DNA of 64,000 bases from Hyphomonas sp. (GTDB lineage Bacteria > Pseudomonadota > Alphaproteobacteria > Caulobacterales > Hyphomonadaceae). The notes under the pieces are model-generated. The model searched no databases, was not told the DNA's origin, and saw only the letters and a list, made by a program, of their open reading frames with translations. The position numbers were made by a program, and so were the translations under genes. Shown here in pieces: positions 1 through 9,741 of this stretch (within the stretch, counting starts at the first letter, position 1; each line of letters opens with the position of its first letter). The stretch is from positions 2,480,001 through 2,544,000 of the forward strand of contig CP051229.1 in NCBI GenBank assembly GCA_017792365.1, written 5' to 3'.

Positions 1-1
1 C

Positions 2-37
2 GCATACTATCTGCTGCTGAAGCGGTTAACCGCCTAG
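2..37 (+). CDS. Possible C-terminal end of a membrane protein (partial)
   Basis: The second plus-strand frame is open from the window edge and ends AYYLLLKRLTA before a TAG at 35-37. The hydrophobic stretch followed by basic residues would suit the tail of a membrane protein, but only eleven residues are visible, so this is a guess. The last codons overlap a 12-bp palindrome GCGGTTAACCGC (23-34), which may simply be coding sequence. Confidence 0.2.
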   Translation, partial: AYYLLLKRLTA

Positions 38-103
38 CGCCTGCTGGCGAATTGGAACGTCATTGCAAGGCCTCGCGTTGGTTTGGCGACAGCGGAGGCA
101 GAT

Positions 104-355
104 ATGGAACCCACAAGAGACATTGAAGCGCTGATCGCGGATCCGGCCGGACATTTCGACCGCCCGGCCGACGTGCTCGCAGACGAGAATTTGTCTGTGC
201 ATCTGAAACAGAAAATCCTCGAAAGCTGGAAGGACGAGGCGAGCCATATGGTTGAGAGCGCCGGAGAGAACATGGCTGGCGGCGAGCCAGCGCGCCTGCG
301 GGAAGTGTCCGAGGCGCTGCTGCAACTCAACGAAAACACCGTTGTTAATCGCTAG
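104..355 (+). CDS. Small conserved-type hypothetical protein (83 aa)
   Basis: The ATG at 104 is preferred over an upstream TTG because a GGAGG Shine-Dalgarno lies about 6 nt before it. The product is acidic and predicted alpha-helical, with no signal peptide or membrane segment. The central part (ADENLSVHLKQKILESWKDEA) followed by a C-terminal segment ending in an aliphatic helix (LREVSEALLQLNE) resembles a family of short alphaproteobacterial proteins of unknown function in which a 'planned decrease/increase then helix' pattern recurs; I recognise the pattern but not a named function. It is followed 92 nt later by the glycine-zipper lipoprotein on the same strand and could share its transcript. 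Confidence 0.6.
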   Translation: MEPTRDIEALIADPAGHFDRPADVLADENLSVHLKQKILESWKDEASHMVESAGENMAGGEPARLREVSEALLQLNENTVVNR

Positions 356-447
356 TTCAGCTCAGGAAATCGAAACTGGCGGGGAAAGCTGAGATGGAAC
401 CAGGCTTTGTGTCCGACGTTCCAGACTCCAGTTCGAAGGAGACGACC

Positions 448-810
448 ATGAAGATCGCGACCTATACAATTGGCGCAACAGCTGCCTTGCTGATGGGCGC
501 CTGCACGTCGACCGGCAATATTGAGCGTGGCGCAGCAACCGGCGCCGTCCTCGGCGGCGCGGCCGGCGCAATTATCGGCAACAACGTCGGAAGCGGTGAC
601 GCAGAAACCGGCGCTGCGATCGGCGCAGTCGTCGGCGGCGCTTCGGGCGCCTACGCCGGGCGTGAAGCCGACAAGCGCAATAACAGCTCGCAGTATCAGA
701 CCGGGCCCAACGGCGAGCGTCTGATCTACGACACCCGTTCAAACCGGTACTACTACGTGGATGGCCAGTCCGGCAGAACGTACTGGGCTAACGGCGAATA
801 CCGCGGCTAG
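448..810 (+). CDS. Glycine-zipper outer-membrane lipoprotein (OsmB/YMGG-like)
   Basis: A 120-aa precursor. The ATG at 448 follows an AAGGAGA ribosome site. Residues 1-17 form a lipoprotein signal ending LLMGAC, so lipidation at the Cys is likely. The mature part has two glycine-rich hydrophobic segments (GAVLGGAAGAIIGNNVG and GAAIGAVVGGASGAYAG), the glycine-zipper 2TM pattern seen in OsmB/SlyB-type envelope lipoproteins. The C-terminal third is polar and Tyr-rich (SNRYYYVDGQSGRTYW), probably periplasmic. The role is inferred to be envelope stability or stress; no catalytic function is expected. The gene is followed by a strong hairpin and then the convergent hisE. Confidence 0.75.
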   Translation: MKIATYTIGATAALLMGACTSTGNIERGAATGAVLGGAAGAIIGNNVGSGDAETGAAIGAVVGGASGAYAGREADKRNNSSQYQTGPNGERLIYDTRSNRYYYVDGQSGRTYWANGEYRG

Positions 811-833
811 GCGAGACCACGCCTGCTGTGAAG

Positions 834-869
834 CGACGAACCGTCTCTGGAGCAGAGGCGGTTCAGTCG
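834..869 (+). terminator. Strong hairpin between the lipoprotein gene and hisE
   Basis: GAACCGTCTCTG (838-849), loop GAG, CAGAGGCGGTTC (853-864) pair over 12 bp with one G-U, and flanking CGAC/GTCG extend the stem past a bulged A. A short TTTCT follows on the plus strand and a T5 run further on. It probably terminates the plus-strand lipoprotein transcript and may work in both directions; the restored hisE stop codon (863-865 on the minus strand) sits in its arm. Confidence 0.6.
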
Positions 870-1218
870 TTTCTGGCCGCTTTTTCAGCTAGGCCAGAAA
901 CGCCCTCCCGGGCGCGCAGGACGTCCGCGACTTTATCGAGCGTCACGCCGCGCGCGCGCAGAGCGACCATCAGGTGGTAGACCAGTCAGCAGCCTCTTGA
1001 GTGACCGCGGCGTCAGACTCGGAGGCGACGGCGAGGGCGGCCTCGACACCTTCTTCCCCAAGCTTCTTGGCGCAGAGCGAGGGCCCGCCTGCGAGCAGCT
1101 TGGCGGTCCAGGACGAGCCGGGATCTGCACCAGCGCGCGCATCGATCGTGTTCGCTAAGTCAGACATGGCCGCAGCTAGGCTCGACGCATCGCCTAGCGG
1201 ATTGTGTTCAAGCTTCAT
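863..1218 (-). pseudogene. hisE: hisE, phosphoribosyl-ATP diphosphatase, with a one-base frameshift (real or sequencing error)
   Basis: HisE hydrolyses phosphoribosyl-ATP to phosphoribosyl-AMP, step 2 of histidine synthesis. The reading frame from ATG 1218 carries the family core (CAKKLGEEGVEAALAVA) and then runs into TGA after EAADWSTT, 82 aa. The family continuation is present one frame away: adding one base between 984 and 985 gives EAADLVYHLMVALRARG and then a normal C-terminus ending at 863, 118 aa in total, the usual size. The start overlaps the hisF stop (ATGA), so translation is coupled. If the deletion is real, the product loses the last third including the conserved EAADLVYH metal/substrate helix and should be inactive, leaving a histidine auxotroph unless a second hisE exists. 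Confidence 0.85.
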
Positions 1219-2006
1219 CGCGCTTCACCCGCAGCTGATCCAATGGCGGAGAAAGGTCGCACTGACGCGCCAGCTTCGGCAAGCGCTGCGCGCGCCTCAG
1301 CCAGCGTACATTCGCCGAAATGGAAGATGGACGCCGCGAGCACAGCATCGGCAAGCCCCTCGGTGACCGCTTCGGCGAGATGCCGGGCGTTGCCTGCGCC
1401 TCCAGAGGCGATGATGGGCACGGTGACGACGTCACGCACAGCGCGGAGCAGGGGAATGTCGAATCCTTCCTTCGTCCCGTCGCGATCCATTGATGTCAGG
1501 AGGATCTCACCGGCGCCGAGTTCGACCGCGCGGCGGGCGAAAGCGATGGCGTCCTTCCCGGTCGGCGTGCGTCCGCCATGCGTGAAGACTTCCCACTGAT
1601 CGCCCCGCCGCTTCACGTCGAGCGCCATGACGACGGCCTGGCGCCCGACTTTCCGCGCGCACGATCGCAGGATGTCGGGATTGTCGACTGCGGCCGTGTT
1701 GATCGCGACCTTGTCGGCGCCGGCGCCAAGCATCGCCACCATGTCATCCGCGGACCGTACGCCGCCGCCCACGGTCAGCGGCATGAAGCACTGGTCGGCG
1801 GTCCGCTCGATCACGTCGATCATCGCGCCTCTGCCTTCGACCGACGCCGTGATGTCCAGGAAACACAACTCGTCGGCGCCTTGCTCATCGTAAGCCTTGG
1901 CAAGGGCGACCGGATCGCCCGCATCACGTAGCCCGACGAAGTTCACGCCTTTGACGGTTCGCCCGTTCTTCACATCGAGACAGGGAATGATGCGCGTCTT
2001 CAGCAT
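1215..2006 (-). CDS. hisF: Imidazole glycerol phosphate synthase cyclase subunit HisF
   Basis: 263 aa, full length for the family. HisF takes ammonia from HisH and closes the imidazole ring, giving IGP and AICAR. The (beta/alpha)8 barrel starts [19 protein letters not shown]; the two catalytic aspartates fall at the expected places, Asp11 (CLDV) and Asp130 (ALDV). Phosphate-binding loops GGGVRS and SGGAG are present. The stop overlaps the hisE start by 4 nt. The upstream neighbour is a GNAT gene that ends 1 nt before hisF starts, so the cluster is one transcript. Confidence 0.97.
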   Translation of the reverse strand: MLKTRIIPCLDVKNGRTVKGVNFVGLRDAGDPVALAKAYDEQGADELCFLDITASVEGRGAMIDVIERTADQCFMPLTVGGGVRSADDMVAMLGAGADKVAINTAAVDNPDILRSCARKVGRQAVVMALDVKRRGDQWEVFTHGGRTPTGKDAIAFARRAVELGAGEILLTSMDRDGTKEGFDIPLLRAVRDVVTVPIIASGGAGNARHLAEAVTEGLADAVLAASIFHFGECTLAEARAALAEAGASVRPFSAIGSAAGEAR

Positions 2007-2007
2007 G

Positions 2008-2460
2008 TCATGCTCCTGACGGCCTCTGGTACTTTATGAACGCCGTAAGCTCGCCGACGCGATCATAAAGGCGTCGACCAACCTCGTTGAAGTGCTGCGT
2101 GTTCCAGTACACGTTTTCCCACCCGTGACGATCCGCCTCCGCATACACGGCCTCGATCAGCGCCCGGCCGGCGCCCGTACCTCTGAGGTCCGGGGCGACA
2201 AACAGGTCCTGAAGATAGCAGACATCGCCAAGCTTCCAGCAGTGGCGATGCGTCATGTAGTGGACGATCCCCACGAGGCGCCCGCCGCTTTCCGCGACGA
2301 GGCATCGGGGCTCATACGCGCCGTCGGAAAAGAACCTTTCAAAGGTCGAAGCATAAACCGCCTCGGCGACGGTCGAGTTGTAGAACTGCAGATAGCCAGT
2401 CCAGAGCTCCCGCCACGCCGGCTCGTCGGTCTTCTGGATCGGACGGACCTGAACGCTCAT
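2008..2460 (-). CDS. GNAT N-acetyltransferase inside the his operon
   Basis: 150 aa, one GNAT fold. The acetyl-CoA pyrophosphate loop is visible as RGTGAGRAL, preceded by the beta4 strand LQDLFVAP and followed by the helix that ends in [10 protein letters not shown]. The substrate is unknown; similar stand-alone GNATs acetylate small amines, amino acids or antibiotics. The start ATG overlaps the hisA stop by 4 nt and the stop lies one base from the hisF start, so it is locked into the his operon between hisA and hisF. That position suggests a link to histidine metabolism but proves none. Confidence 0.88.
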   Translation of the reverse strand: MSVQVRPIQKTDEPAWRELWTGYLQFYNSTVAEAVYASTFERFFSDGAYEPRCLVAESGGRLVGIVHYMTHRHCWKLGDVCYLQDLFVAPDLRGTGAGRALIEAVYAEADRHGWENVYWNTQHFNEVGRRLYDRVGELTAFIKYQRPSGA

Positions 2461-3182
2461 TGCGCGGCGGCCAAGGCTTCGGCGGGATCAATGTCGCCGT
2501 CATAAAGGGCCCGACCGAGAATGGCGCCGTGCACCGGTCGAGCGCCGTCTCGCGCGCGCAGGGCGCGGATATCCTGCGCGTTGGCAAGGCCGCCCGATGC
2601 GATGATCGGGATGGACACCGCATCGGCAAGCCGTCCGGTGAAGTCGACATTCACGCCGGTCTTCATGCCGTCTCGGCCGATGTCTGTGGCGATGATCGCC
2701 GCGATCCCGCAATCTTCGAACATCCTCGCGAGCTCCACTGCGTCGAGATCGGTTGTCTCGGCCCAACCCTCCACAGCCACCATCCCGTCGATCGCATCAA
2801 TGCCGACAGCGACTTTGCCCTCGTGTTTCCGGGCCGCCTCCCTGACAAAGTCCGGATTGCGCACCGCCACCGTTCCCAGAATCACCCGCGCCACCCCCGC
2901 GGCCAGCCAGTGTTCGATGCCGGCCATGTCGCGAATGCCGCCGCCCAGCTGGACGGGGCAGGGCGTCGCTTTCAGGATTGACCTCACAGCCTCGACGTTC
3001 CGCGACTGTCCGTCGAACGCGCCATTGAGATCAACGACGTGCAGGTTGGAAAAACCCATCTGCGCAAAGCGCGCGGCCTGGTCGCCGGGCTCCGTATTGA
3101 AGGTTGTGGCCTGCGCCATGTCTCCGCGGATCAATCGCACGCATGCGCCGTCCTTGAGATCGATTGCGGGATACAATTCCAT
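2457..3182 (-). CDS. hisA: HisA, ProFAR isomerase
   Basis: 241 aa. HisA isomerises ProFAR to PRFAR, the fourth step of histidine synthesis. The start [10 protein letters not shown] at 3182 is chosen because it shares one base with the hisH stop (TGATG) and matches family N-termini; an in-frame codon four residues upstream is unlikely. Catalytic residues Asp8 (PAIDLKDG) and Asp129 (VGIDAIDG) are in place, and the phosphate loops QLGGGIR and ASGGLAN are intact. Confidence 0.97.
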   Translation of the reverse strand: MELYPAIDLKDGACVRLIRGDMAQATTFNTEPGDQAARFAQMGFSNLHVVDLNGAFDGQSRNVEAVRSILKATPCPVQLGGGIRDMAGIEHWLAAGVARVILGTVAVRNPDFVREAARKHEGKVAVGIDAIDGMVAVEGWAETTDLDAVELARMFEDCGIAAIIATDIGRDGMKTGVNVDFTGRLADAVSIPIIASGGLANAQDIRALRARDGARPVHGAILGRALYDGDIDPAEALAAAQ

Positions 3183-3826
3183 CACGGCGACCACGAAAGA
3201 AAATTTGCGAGCAGCCGGATGCCGACGGCTTGGCTTTTCTCGGGGTGAAACTGCGTACCGACGACATTGTCTCGCGCAACTGCGGCGGCGAAGTTTCCGC
3301 CATAGGAAAAGCTGGCCGCGACGTCCGCTGCAGATTCTGGGCTGAATACATAGGAGTGCGTGAAGTAGACGTTTGGGGATGCGCCGAGCCCGCTGAACAC
3401 CTCGTGCTCATGATCAATACTCAGCTCGTTCCAGCCCATGTGCGGGATGGGCAATTGCGGATCATCCGGCGCCAATGGCTCGACCGATCCGGGAATCCAC
3501 CCAAGACCTTCAGTATCCCCATCCTCACGCCCGACATCCGCCAGCAATTGCATGCCGACGCAGACGCCAAGAAACGGCGCGCCGCGCTTTCGGACTGCAT
3601 CGGACATGGCTTCAACGACGCCCGGTCGTCCGCGCAGGCCTGATGCACAATCCGCGAAATGGCCGACCCCGGGCAGCACGATGCGGTCCGCCTTGCGAAT
3701 GACGTCAGGATCATCCGTCAGCGTGATCAACGTCGTCCCGCCCAGTGAATCCGCAGCCGCTGCGAGCGCGCGGCTCATTGAGCGCACATTCCCGGACCCG
3801 TAATCTATGAGAGCGATCTGGCTCAT
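3182..3826 (-). CDS. hisH: HisH, glutaminase subunit of IGP synthase
   Basis: 214 aa class-I glutamine amidotransferase. It releases ammonia from glutamine and channels it into HisF. The triad is readable: nucleophile Cys89 in GVCVGMQ, His194 and Glu196 in QFHPEKS. The N-terminal [12 protein letters not shown] and the oxyanion-strand region PGVGHF are family signatures. It overlaps hisA by one base; a 54-nt gap separates it from hisB upstream. Confidence 0.97.
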   Translation of the reverse strand: MSQIALIDYGSGNVRSMSRALAAAADSLGGTTLITLTDDPDVIRKADRIVLPGVGHFADCASGLRGRPGVVEAMSDAVRKRGAPFLGVCVGMQLLADVGREDGDTEGLGWIPGSVEPLAPDDPQLPIPHMGWNELSIDHEHEVFSGLGASPNVYFTHSYVFSPESAADVAASFSYGGNFAAAVARDNVVGTQFHPEKSQAVGIRLLANFLSWSP

Positions 3827-3880
3827 GCGCGCCGTCTATCGCCGGGGGAGGCCGTTGTCACGCTGTGGGCAGGCAGGTTC

Positions 3881-4480
3881 TTAAAGACTGCCCTTGGTGG
3901 AGGCGATTCCCCCGCGCAACCGCTCATCGCGCGCCAGCGCGGTGCGAAGCGATCGCGCCAGCGCCTTGAAGCACGCTTCTGCGATGTGATGCGAATTCGC
4001 GCCGTACAAGAGTTCGACATGAAGACACGCGCCAGAGTTCATCGCAAAGGCCTGGAAGAACTCTTTGAAGAGTTCGGTGTCGACCTCGCCAACCTTGTCG
4101 CGGTCGAACTGGACCTTCCAGATCAGGTAGGGACGATTGCAGAGATCCACGGCGGCTCTGGCCAGGGTCTCATCCATCGGGATGTAGGCGTGGGCGAACC
4201 GGACCACCCCTCCATACCCCCCGCAGGCCTCCTTGACGGCCTGGCCGAGGACGATGCCGACATCCTCCATCGTGTGGTGCTGGTCGATGTGCAGATCGCC
4301 CTTGGCGTCGATTTCGAGGTCGAGCGCGGCGTGCTTGGCGAGGGATTCCAGCATGTGGTCGAAAAAGCCAATCCCGGTCGAGACTTTCGCCTTTCCTGAA
4401 CCATCAAGATCAACCGTAACGCTGATCTGCGTTTCCTTGGTTTCGCGTGTGACCGTGGCTGACCGCCGTTTATCACCCAT
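3881..4480 (-). CDS. hisB: HisB, imidazoleglycerol-phosphate dehydratase
   Basis: 199 aa, monofunctional (no N-terminal histidinol-phosphatase domain as in E. coli). It dehydrates IGP to imidazole acetol-phosphate. The two manganese-binding HHxxE repeats are clear: HHTMED at 68-73 and HHIAEA at 164-169, with GFFDHML near residue 40. It is the first gene of the minus-strand his cluster (hisB-hisH-hisA-GNAT-hisF-hisE). The 140-nt gap to the divergent EAL gene should hold the promoters; I could not assign hexamers with confidence. Confidence 0.97.
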   Translation of the reverse strand: MGDKRRSATVTRETKETQISVTVDLDGSGKAKVSTGIGFFDHMLESLAKHAALDLEIDAKGDLHIDQHHTMEDVGIVLGQAVKEACGGYGGVVRFAHAYIPMDETLARAAVDLCNRPYLIWKVQFDRDKVGEVDTELFKEFFQAFAMNSGACLHVELLYGANSHHIAEACFKALARSLRTALARDERLRGGIASTKGSL

Positions 4481-4620
4481 GACTGTTATCTCGCATTAAC
4501 CAACTATTTGGTCCGGGTTCCTAGCGTAACCGTGATTCCATCTAGGAATTCCGAAGACAAGACGACCCACTACGCCAGTGTTCCACGTAAAGCCACAACA
4601 ATGACGCCATCAGAAGTGGG

Positions 4621-6657
4621 ATGCAGGTCATGAAACTCCTGGACGGGCTGTCGCGAATGGGTCTCGCCGGCAGGGTGGTTTCCCTGGCTTGCTGCGCGGT
4701 GATTGTCGCCGCGATCGCGCAATGGGTGGCGACGCCGCTGCTGATGCGCCCGGAGTTGCAGTTCCAGCGTACGGCCGCTGTCCGCGCCGGCCTGGAAACG
4801 CTCGCGGCGATCGGCGCGCTCGATCTTGGCGAAGACAACGACGCCCAATACCAAGCAATTCTCGACTCGATCGGGAATGCCTTGCCGGGCGGCGCATCGA
4901 CGTTGTTCGACGCCGAGGGCAATGTGATCGCGCACTTCGACGGCGCCGGTAGTCCGCCGATGCCCGGTCTCCTCAGCGCGCCTCCTGATCAGGTCTTCGT
5001 CGCAAATGGTCGGTACGCGATGTCCCGTCCAATCGTCGAGGGAGGGGAGCTACGCGGCTATGCGGCATACTCCTTCCAGCCGCGGGCGCTGACGGCGATG
5101 ATGTCGGCGGTCATACCGCTGGCGTGCCTCGCGCTGCTGCTCGTGCTTGGGGTCATCGCGCCGTTCATGTTGCCAATCGCGCGTCGGGTGCTGAAGCCTG
5201 TGACCGACCTCGAACAACGCATCCGGAGGCGCTCAGCCCACGATCGATCGGCGTTGGCCAGCACCGAAGATGACGCGATGCTGAAGCCTTTGCTGTCGGC
5301 CATTGACGAGGCTCACGCCAAATCCGAGGCGACCGCAGCGCGCGCGATGCGGCTTGCCTACTCGGATCCGGTGACCAGACTTCCCAACCGCCTGCACCTG
5401 ATGGCGAAACTCGATGCGCTCCTGAGCAAGGATGAAGCGGCCCCGCTTTATTTTGCCGTTTGCGACCTCGACGGGTTCAGCAAGTTGAACGTGGCGCTGG
5501 GTCCGCGTGTGGCTGATGAAGCGCTGGCGATCGTTGGCCAAAGGCTGCAGGCTGCCTTCACGGGCGAAGTTCGAAACGTCATTCTCGGGCGTTTGGGGGC
5601 GGATCAGTTTGCGATCATCGCGACCGGTATGGGCGCCGATGCGATCCAGTCGCTGATGAAGAGAGCAGGGCAGGCCATTGCCGAGCCGATGATGCTCGAC
5701 GATCATCGACACAATCTCACGTGTTCATTCGGCGCGGCGCACGCACCTAACGACGCGATCGCGGCTCACGACCTGATGAAAAAGGCAGAGATCGCGCTGA
5801 AGGAGGCGAAGCGCCGGAGCGGGAACCGGCTGGTTCTTTTCGACGACAAGCTGCTCGAGAAGGCGCGCAACCGTTCACGACTGGAGGCAGAGGTCCGGCG
5901 CGGAATCGAGAATGGAGAATTCGTCGCCGTCTATCAGCCGAAGATCTATCTGGAATCCGGAGCGCTTGCCGGCGCCGAAGCGCTTGCAAGATGGAGGCGG
6001 CCCGATGGCGCGCTGGTCTCTCCGGGCGTCTTTATCCCGATTGCCGAGGAGCTGGGCTTGATCGCCGAGCTGGGCAAATCGGTCCTGCGCGACGCATGCA
6101 TGACTGCCGCCAGATGGAAGATGCACGGCCGAGCCGCAAGGATCGCAGTGAATGTTTCGCCAGTGCAGTTCGACGAACCGGACTTCGCTGAGACCGTCGA
6201 GCGCATCCTCGACGAGGCTGGCCTCGACCCGCGACAGCTTGAACTCGAGATCACCGAGTCGTCGGCGGTGCGGGACCCGGATCGCGTCTCCCGGATCATG
6301 TGGCCGCTCCGCGAGCGCGGCGTACACATGGCGATCGACGACTTCGGCACAGGTCACTCGAACTTCGCCTCGATCACGCGGCTGCCCTTCGACGTGTTCA
6401 AGATCGATCAGCAGTTCATACGCGGACTACAGAACGATCCGACCGCGCCATCGATTGTTGAGATGATCCTCGCCATGGCGGAGACCCTGGGGCAGGAGAC
6501 TGTCGCAGAGGGCATCGAGACTGCCGAGCAGGCCGAATTCCTGCTCAACCGGGCGTGCACGATCGGGCAAGGCTACTATTTCTCGCCGCCGTTGCCGGCC
6601 GACGAGTTCGACGCATTCATAAAAACCGGCAGCCGCGTAACCTGCGCCGTCTGGTAG
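4621..6657 (+). CDS. Membrane-anchored EAL phosphodiesterase with degenerate GGDEF domain
   Basis: 678 aa. A membrane helix at about residues 18-42, a periplasmic region of roughly 110 residues, and a second helix at about 160-185 precede a short linker, a GGDEF fold and an EAL domain. The GGDEF active loop reads GADQF (326-330), so cyclase activity is probably lost and the domain may only bind GTP or dimerise. The EAL domain keeps EAL (453-455), [27 protein letters not shown] and the C-terminal Glu in ETVAEGIET, so it should hydrolyse c-di-GMP. Two ATGs (4621, 4630) are possible starts. The periplasmic ligand is unknown. It is divergent from hisB. Confidence 0.92.
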   Translation: MQVMKLLDGLSRMGLAGRVVSLACCAVIVAAIAQWVATPLLMRPELQFQRTAAVRAGLETLAAIGALDLGEDNDAQYQAILDSIGNALPGGASTLFDAEGNVIAHFDGAGSPPMPGLLSAPPDQVFVANGRYAMSRPIVEGGELRGYAAYSFQPRALTAMMSAVIPLACLALLLVLGVIAPFMLPIARRVLKPVTDLEQRIRRRSAHDRSALASTEDDAMLKPLLSAIDEAHAKSEATAARAMRLAYSDPVTRLPNRLHLMAKLDALLSKDEAAPLYFAVCDLDGFSKLNVALGPRVADEALAIVGQRLQAAFTGEVRNVILGRLGADQFAIIATGMGADAIQSLMKRAGQAIAEPMMLDDHRHNLTCSFGAAHAPNDAIAAHDLMKKAEIALKEAKRRSGNRLVLFDDKLLEKARNRSRLEAEVRRGIENGEFVAVYQPKIYLESGALAGAEALARWRRPDGALVSPGVFIPIAEELGLIAELGKSVLRDACMTAARWKMHGRAARIAVNVSPVQFDEPDFAETVERILDEAGLDPRQLELEITESSAVRDPDRVSRIMWPLRERGVHMAIDDFGTGHSNFASITRLPFDVFKIDQQFIRGLQNDPTAPSIVEMILAMAETLGQETVAEGIETAEQAEFLLNRACTIGQGYYFSPPLPADEFDAFIKTGSRVTCAVW

Positions 6658-6700
6658 CGTAGACAGTTATTCATCGATAAACGATAAATTCTTTGATCAG

Positions 6701-6716
6701 CTCCCGGTTCCGGGAG
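6701..6716. other. Short perfect inverted repeat before hslV
   Basis: CTCCCGG-TT-CCGGGAG, a 7-bp perfect GC-rich stem in the 91-nt gap between the EAL gene and hslV. It has no T run, so it is a weak terminator candidate; it could be an operator or a hairpin in the hslV leader. Confidence 0.35.
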
Positions 6717-6748
6717 TAGGGTCAGGAGATCAAGGGAACGATTGCCTG

Positions 6749-7297
6749 ATGACGACATCCGCGAGCTGGCACGCCACGACGATCCTTGCTGTCCGGAAGG
6801 GCGCCAAGCTGGTGCTCATCGGCGACGGACAGGTGAGCCTTGGCGACACCGTGATGAAGGGCAACGCGCGCAAGGTCCGCCGGCTTGGCGAGAAAAGCGA
6901 TATTCTCGCCGGCTTCGCAGGCGCCACCGCCGACGCCTTCACGCTGTTCGAGCGACTGGAACAGAAGCTTGAGCGCTTTCCCGGAAACCTCCAGCGCGCC
7001 GCGGTTGAGCTCGCCAAGGACTGGCGCACAGACAAGTACCTGAGAAATCTGGAAGCCATGATCATCGTTGGCGACGCAACGACGCTACTGGTGATCACCG
7101 GCCGTGGCGATGTGCTGGAGCCGGAGCACTCGGTTACGGCCATCGGTTCAGGCGGAAACTATGCCCTTTCGGCAGCGCGCGCGCTCTACGAGTACGAAGA
7201 AGACGCCGAAGTGATTGCAAAGCGTGCGATGCAGATCGCGGCCGACATCTGCGTCTATACCAACTCCCAGACGGTCATCGAGGTGCTTGGTGTTTGA
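6749..7297 (+). CDS. hslV: HslV, peptidase subunit of the HslVU protease
   Basis: 182 aa. HslV is the threonine peptidase of the ATP-dependent HslUV (ClpYQ) complex. The core TTILAVRKG is preceded by a 9-residue leader (MTTSASWHA), as in other alphaproteobacteria, so the catalytic N-terminal Thr after processing is expected to be Thr10. The block [20 protein letters not shown] and the C-terminal [13 protein letters not shown] are family hallmarks. An AAGGGAA ribosome site lies upstream. hslU follows after one intervening membrane-protein gene, so this is probably one heat-stress operon. Confidence 0.96.
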   Translation: MTTSASWHATTILAVRKGAKLVLIGDGQVSLGDTVMKGNARKVRRLGEKSDILAGFAGATADAFTLFERLEQKLERFPGNLQRAAVELAKDWRTDKYLRNLEAMIIVGDATTLLVITGRGDVLEPEHSVTAIGSGGNYALSAARALYEYEEDAEVIAKRAMQIAADICVYTNSQTVIEVLGV

Positions 7298-8378
7298 CCG
7301 GCGCGAAATACGCGCAGCTGCCGAAGAGGGCATTCTGACCGCCGAACAGGCGCGCGCCTTCGAGAACTTTGTCCAGCAAAGATCAGATCCGGATCGCGGC
7401 CTCAGCTCAGAAAACCTCCGCTTCCTGACCAATTTCAACGATATCTTTCTTTCGGTCGGCCTCACGATTTTCGTCTTCGGTGTTGGAGTGGCTGCGGCCT
7501 TCCTCGTCGGCGACAGCGGCTCCAGCCGCTGGGGCATTGTCTGGATTATGCTTCCAGTGCTGGCTTCGTCTTGGGCGCTTGCAGAATACTTCGCTGGGCG
7601 TCGCCGCCTTCTCCTGCCTGCGATGACGCTCGTGCTGGCGATCTGCGGGTCCGCCTTCGCGGTTTGCGCAGCCCTCATCGCGCCAGCATTTCAAGATTCG
7701 AGTGTCGGCTCATTCGACGAGGCAGCGGGCGCCGTTTCAACCGCGATGTATGCCGGGTTCCTGGGATCGGCGGCCGCCGCGCTTGCGAGCCACCTGCGCT
7801 TCAACCTGCCGTTCGCTCTTGCGCCATTCGCCCTGTCGATCGCTGGGTTGCTCTACACGGCCATCGCGCAGGCCGGGCAGGGCGATCAGATTCTGGGCGG
7901 CGCGGCGACACTCGCCATCGGCGTTGCAACACTGATCGCCGCGATCTGGTTCGACATGAAGGACCCGCTTCGCGCGAGCCTGTCTTCAGACAAGGCGTTC
8001 TGGCTGCACCTCGCAGCAGCGCCGCAGATCATTTTCGGCATACGGGGTCTGGTCCTGGGCTCCGGCTTCGCGCCAGCCGGCGCCGCCGATGCCTCCGCAA
8101 TGATCCTTGTGCTGGCGTTCTTCGCCCTCCTGTCGGTCGCGCTGAACCGCCGCGCGCTCATCGTCTCGGGTCTGCTCACGTTCGCGACTGCAATCATCGC
8201 GCTGCTGAACTCGGTAAGCGGCGGCGACACAGGGCAGACCCTGATGTTGTCGGCGCTGCTGATCGGCGGATCGATCGTTCTGCTTGGCGGAGGCTGGCGT
8301 ACTGCGCGGCGAGCGCTGTTGCGCTTCATGCCGGCCACCGGGACCATTTCTCGCATCTTTCCGCCGGAGCCGGCCTGA
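7290..8378 (+). CDS. Multi-pass membrane protein between hslV and hslU
   Basis: 362 aa. The start is GTG at 7290, 8 nt inside the hslV stop, with GAGG 6 nt upstream. A soluble N-terminus of about 55 residues ([23 protein letters not shown], the motif common in DUF2157-type proteins) precedes about ten hydrophobic helices with few charges, ending in a basic tail ([12 protein letters not shown]). No transporter signature or catalytic motif is visible, and its function is unknown. Translational overlap with hslV and position before hslU suggest co-expression with the protease. It is not a frameshift product, since the frame is open over its whole length and hydrophobicity is regular. Confidence 0.8.
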   Translation: MFDRREIRAAAEEGILTAEQARAFENFVQQRSDPDRGLSSENLRFLTNFNDIFLSVGLTIFVFGVGVAAAFLVGDSGSSRWGIVWIMLPVLASSWALAEYFAGRRRLLLPAMTLVLAICGSAFAVCAALIAPAFQDSSVGSFDEAAGAVSTAMYAGFLGSAAAALASHLRFNLPFALAPFALSIAGLLYTAIAQAGQGDQILGGAATLAIGVATLIAAIWFDMKDPLRASLSSDKAFWLHLAAAPQIIFGIRGLVLGSGFAPAGAADASAMILVLAFFALLSVALNRRALIVSGLLTFATAIIALLNSVSGGDTGQTLMLSALLIGGSIVLLGGGWRTARRALLRFMPATGTISRIFPPEPA

Positions 8379-8424
8379 TGTAGCGGATTGTCTCTCAACC
8401 CTAGCGGCCCCATGTGGGAGAGGC

Positions 8425-9732
8425 ATGACCGAATTCACCCCCCGAGAGATCGTATCCGAGCTGGACCGCTTCATTGTCGGTCAACCGGAGGCGAAGCGAG
8501 CTGTCGCCCTCGCGCTGCGCAATCGTTGGCGCCGCAAGCAGCTTCCTGACGGCTTGCGCGAGGAAGTGACGCCCAAGAACATCCTCATGATCGGCCCGAC
8601 CGGTGTGGGTAAGACAGAAATCTCGCGCAGGCTCGCAAAGCTCGCCAAGGCGCCGTTCCTCAAGATCGAGGCGACCAAGTTCACCGAAGTCGGATACGTT
8701 GGTCGTGACGTGGAACAGATTGTCAGGGACCTCGTAGAAGTCGCGATTTCGATTGTTAAGGATCGCAGGCGCGCAGAAATACTCCCCAAGGCCGAAGCTG
8801 CGGCGGAGGAGCGGGTGCTGAACGCACTCGTCGGTGAGACAGCACAAGCTTCCACCCGCGAGAATTTCCGCGCGAAACTGCGAAACGGAGAGCTGGACGA
8901 GAAGGACATCGAAGTCGATGTCGCCGACACGTCTTCGCCGTTTTCCGGCATTGAGATCCCCGGCCAGCCAGGCTCCAGCATGGGGATGTTGAACCTTGGG
9001 GATCTGCTGTCGAAGGGGTTTGGCGGACGCAGCAAGCGGATCCGAACCAAGGTGCGCGACGCCTATGGGCCGCTGGTCAACGAGGAATCCGACGCGCTGC
9101 TCGATAATGACGCCGTCACCCGTGAGGCGATGGAGCTGACCGAGCAGGACGGCATCGTCTTCCTCGATGAGATCGACAAGATTGCAACGCGACAGGAGCG
9201 TGGCGGCGGCGACGTATCCCGCGATGGTGTACAGCGCGACTTGCTGCCCCTGATCGAGGGCACGACCGTGGCGACGAAATACGGTCCGCTGAAGACCGAC
9301 CATATCCTCTTCATCGCCTCGGGCGCCTTCCATGTCTCCAAGCCGTCGGATCTGCTTCCCGAGCTGCAGGGCAGGCTGCCGATCCGCGTCGAGCTGTCCG
9401 CGCTGAGCCGCGAGGACTTCCGTCGTATTCTCACTGAGCCTGAGGCCAACCTTGTGCGGCAGTACACTGAGCTGATGAAGACCGAGGGTGTGCAGCTCGT
9501 GTTCGAACAGGACGCGGTCGACGCTGTCGCGGACCTGGCTGTGCAGGTGAACGACGAAGTTGAGAACATCGGCGCACGCAGACTGCATACCGTAATGGAA
9601 CGTGTATTGGATGAGATCAGCTTTTCCGCCACGGATCGATCGGGCGAAATCTATACGGTGTCAGGCGACTACGTTCGAAAGACGGTTGGAGAACTTGCCA
9701 ACAACGGCGATCTGTCCAAGTACATTCTATAA
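8425..9732 (+). CDS. hslU: HslU, ATPase subunit of the HslVU protease
   Basis: 435 aa AAA+ unfoldase that feeds substrates to HslV. The ATG at 8425 follows GGGAGAGG. Walker A is GPTGVGKT (57-64), Walker B is IVFLDEIDK, and the pore-loop region follows GYVGRD. The middle I-domain is present. The C-terminus LSKYIL is the tail that docks into HslV. The stop codon TAA lies inside a palindrome shared with the end of the convergent HxlR gene. Confidence 0.97.
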   Translation: MTEFTPREIVSELDRFIVGQPEAKRAVALALRNRWRRKQLPDGLREEVTPKNILMIGPTGVGKTEISRRLAKLAKAPFLKIEATKFTEVGYVGRDVEQIVRDLVEVAISIVKDRRRAEILPKAEAAAEERVLNALVGETAQASTRENFRAKLRNGELDEKDIEVDVADTSSPFSGIEIPGQPGSSMGMLNLGDLLSKGFGGRSKRIRTKVRDAYGPLVNEESDALLDNDAVTREAMELTEQDGIVFLDEIDKIATRQERGGGDVSRDGVQRDLLPLIEGTTVATKYGPLKTDHILFIASGAFHVSKPSDLLPELQGRLPIRVELSALSREDFRRILTEPEANLVRQYTELMKTEGVQLVFEQDAVDAVADLAVQVNDEVENIGARRLHTVMERVLDEISFSATDRSGEIYTVSGDYVRKTVGELANNGDLSKYIL

Positions 9733-9740
9733 TAGAATGT
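9722..9740. promoter_or_regulatory. Palindrome, probable distal HxlR operator
   Basis: ACATTCTAT-A-ATAGAATGT is a perfect 19-bp palindrome spanning the hslU stop codon and ending two bases before the HxlR stop. Its 13-bp core TTCTATAATAGAA (9726-9738) is identical to the core at 10133-10145 on the other side of the HxlR gene. Two identical cores bracketing a regulator gene are best explained as binding sites for that regulator. Confidence 0.55.
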
Positions 9741-9741
9741 G

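Noticed and set aside
23-34. GCGGTTAACCGC palindrome at the window edge
   Set aside because: Probably within coding sequence of the previous gene; no context to judge it.
4490-4520. TTAACCAACTATTTGG in the hisB/EAL gap as a CtrA site
   Set aside because: The second half-site is TTTG, not TTAA.
8401-9588. 395-aa open frame antisense to hslU
   Set aside because: Shadow of a GC-rich coding strand; no family motif, and hslU is unambiguous.
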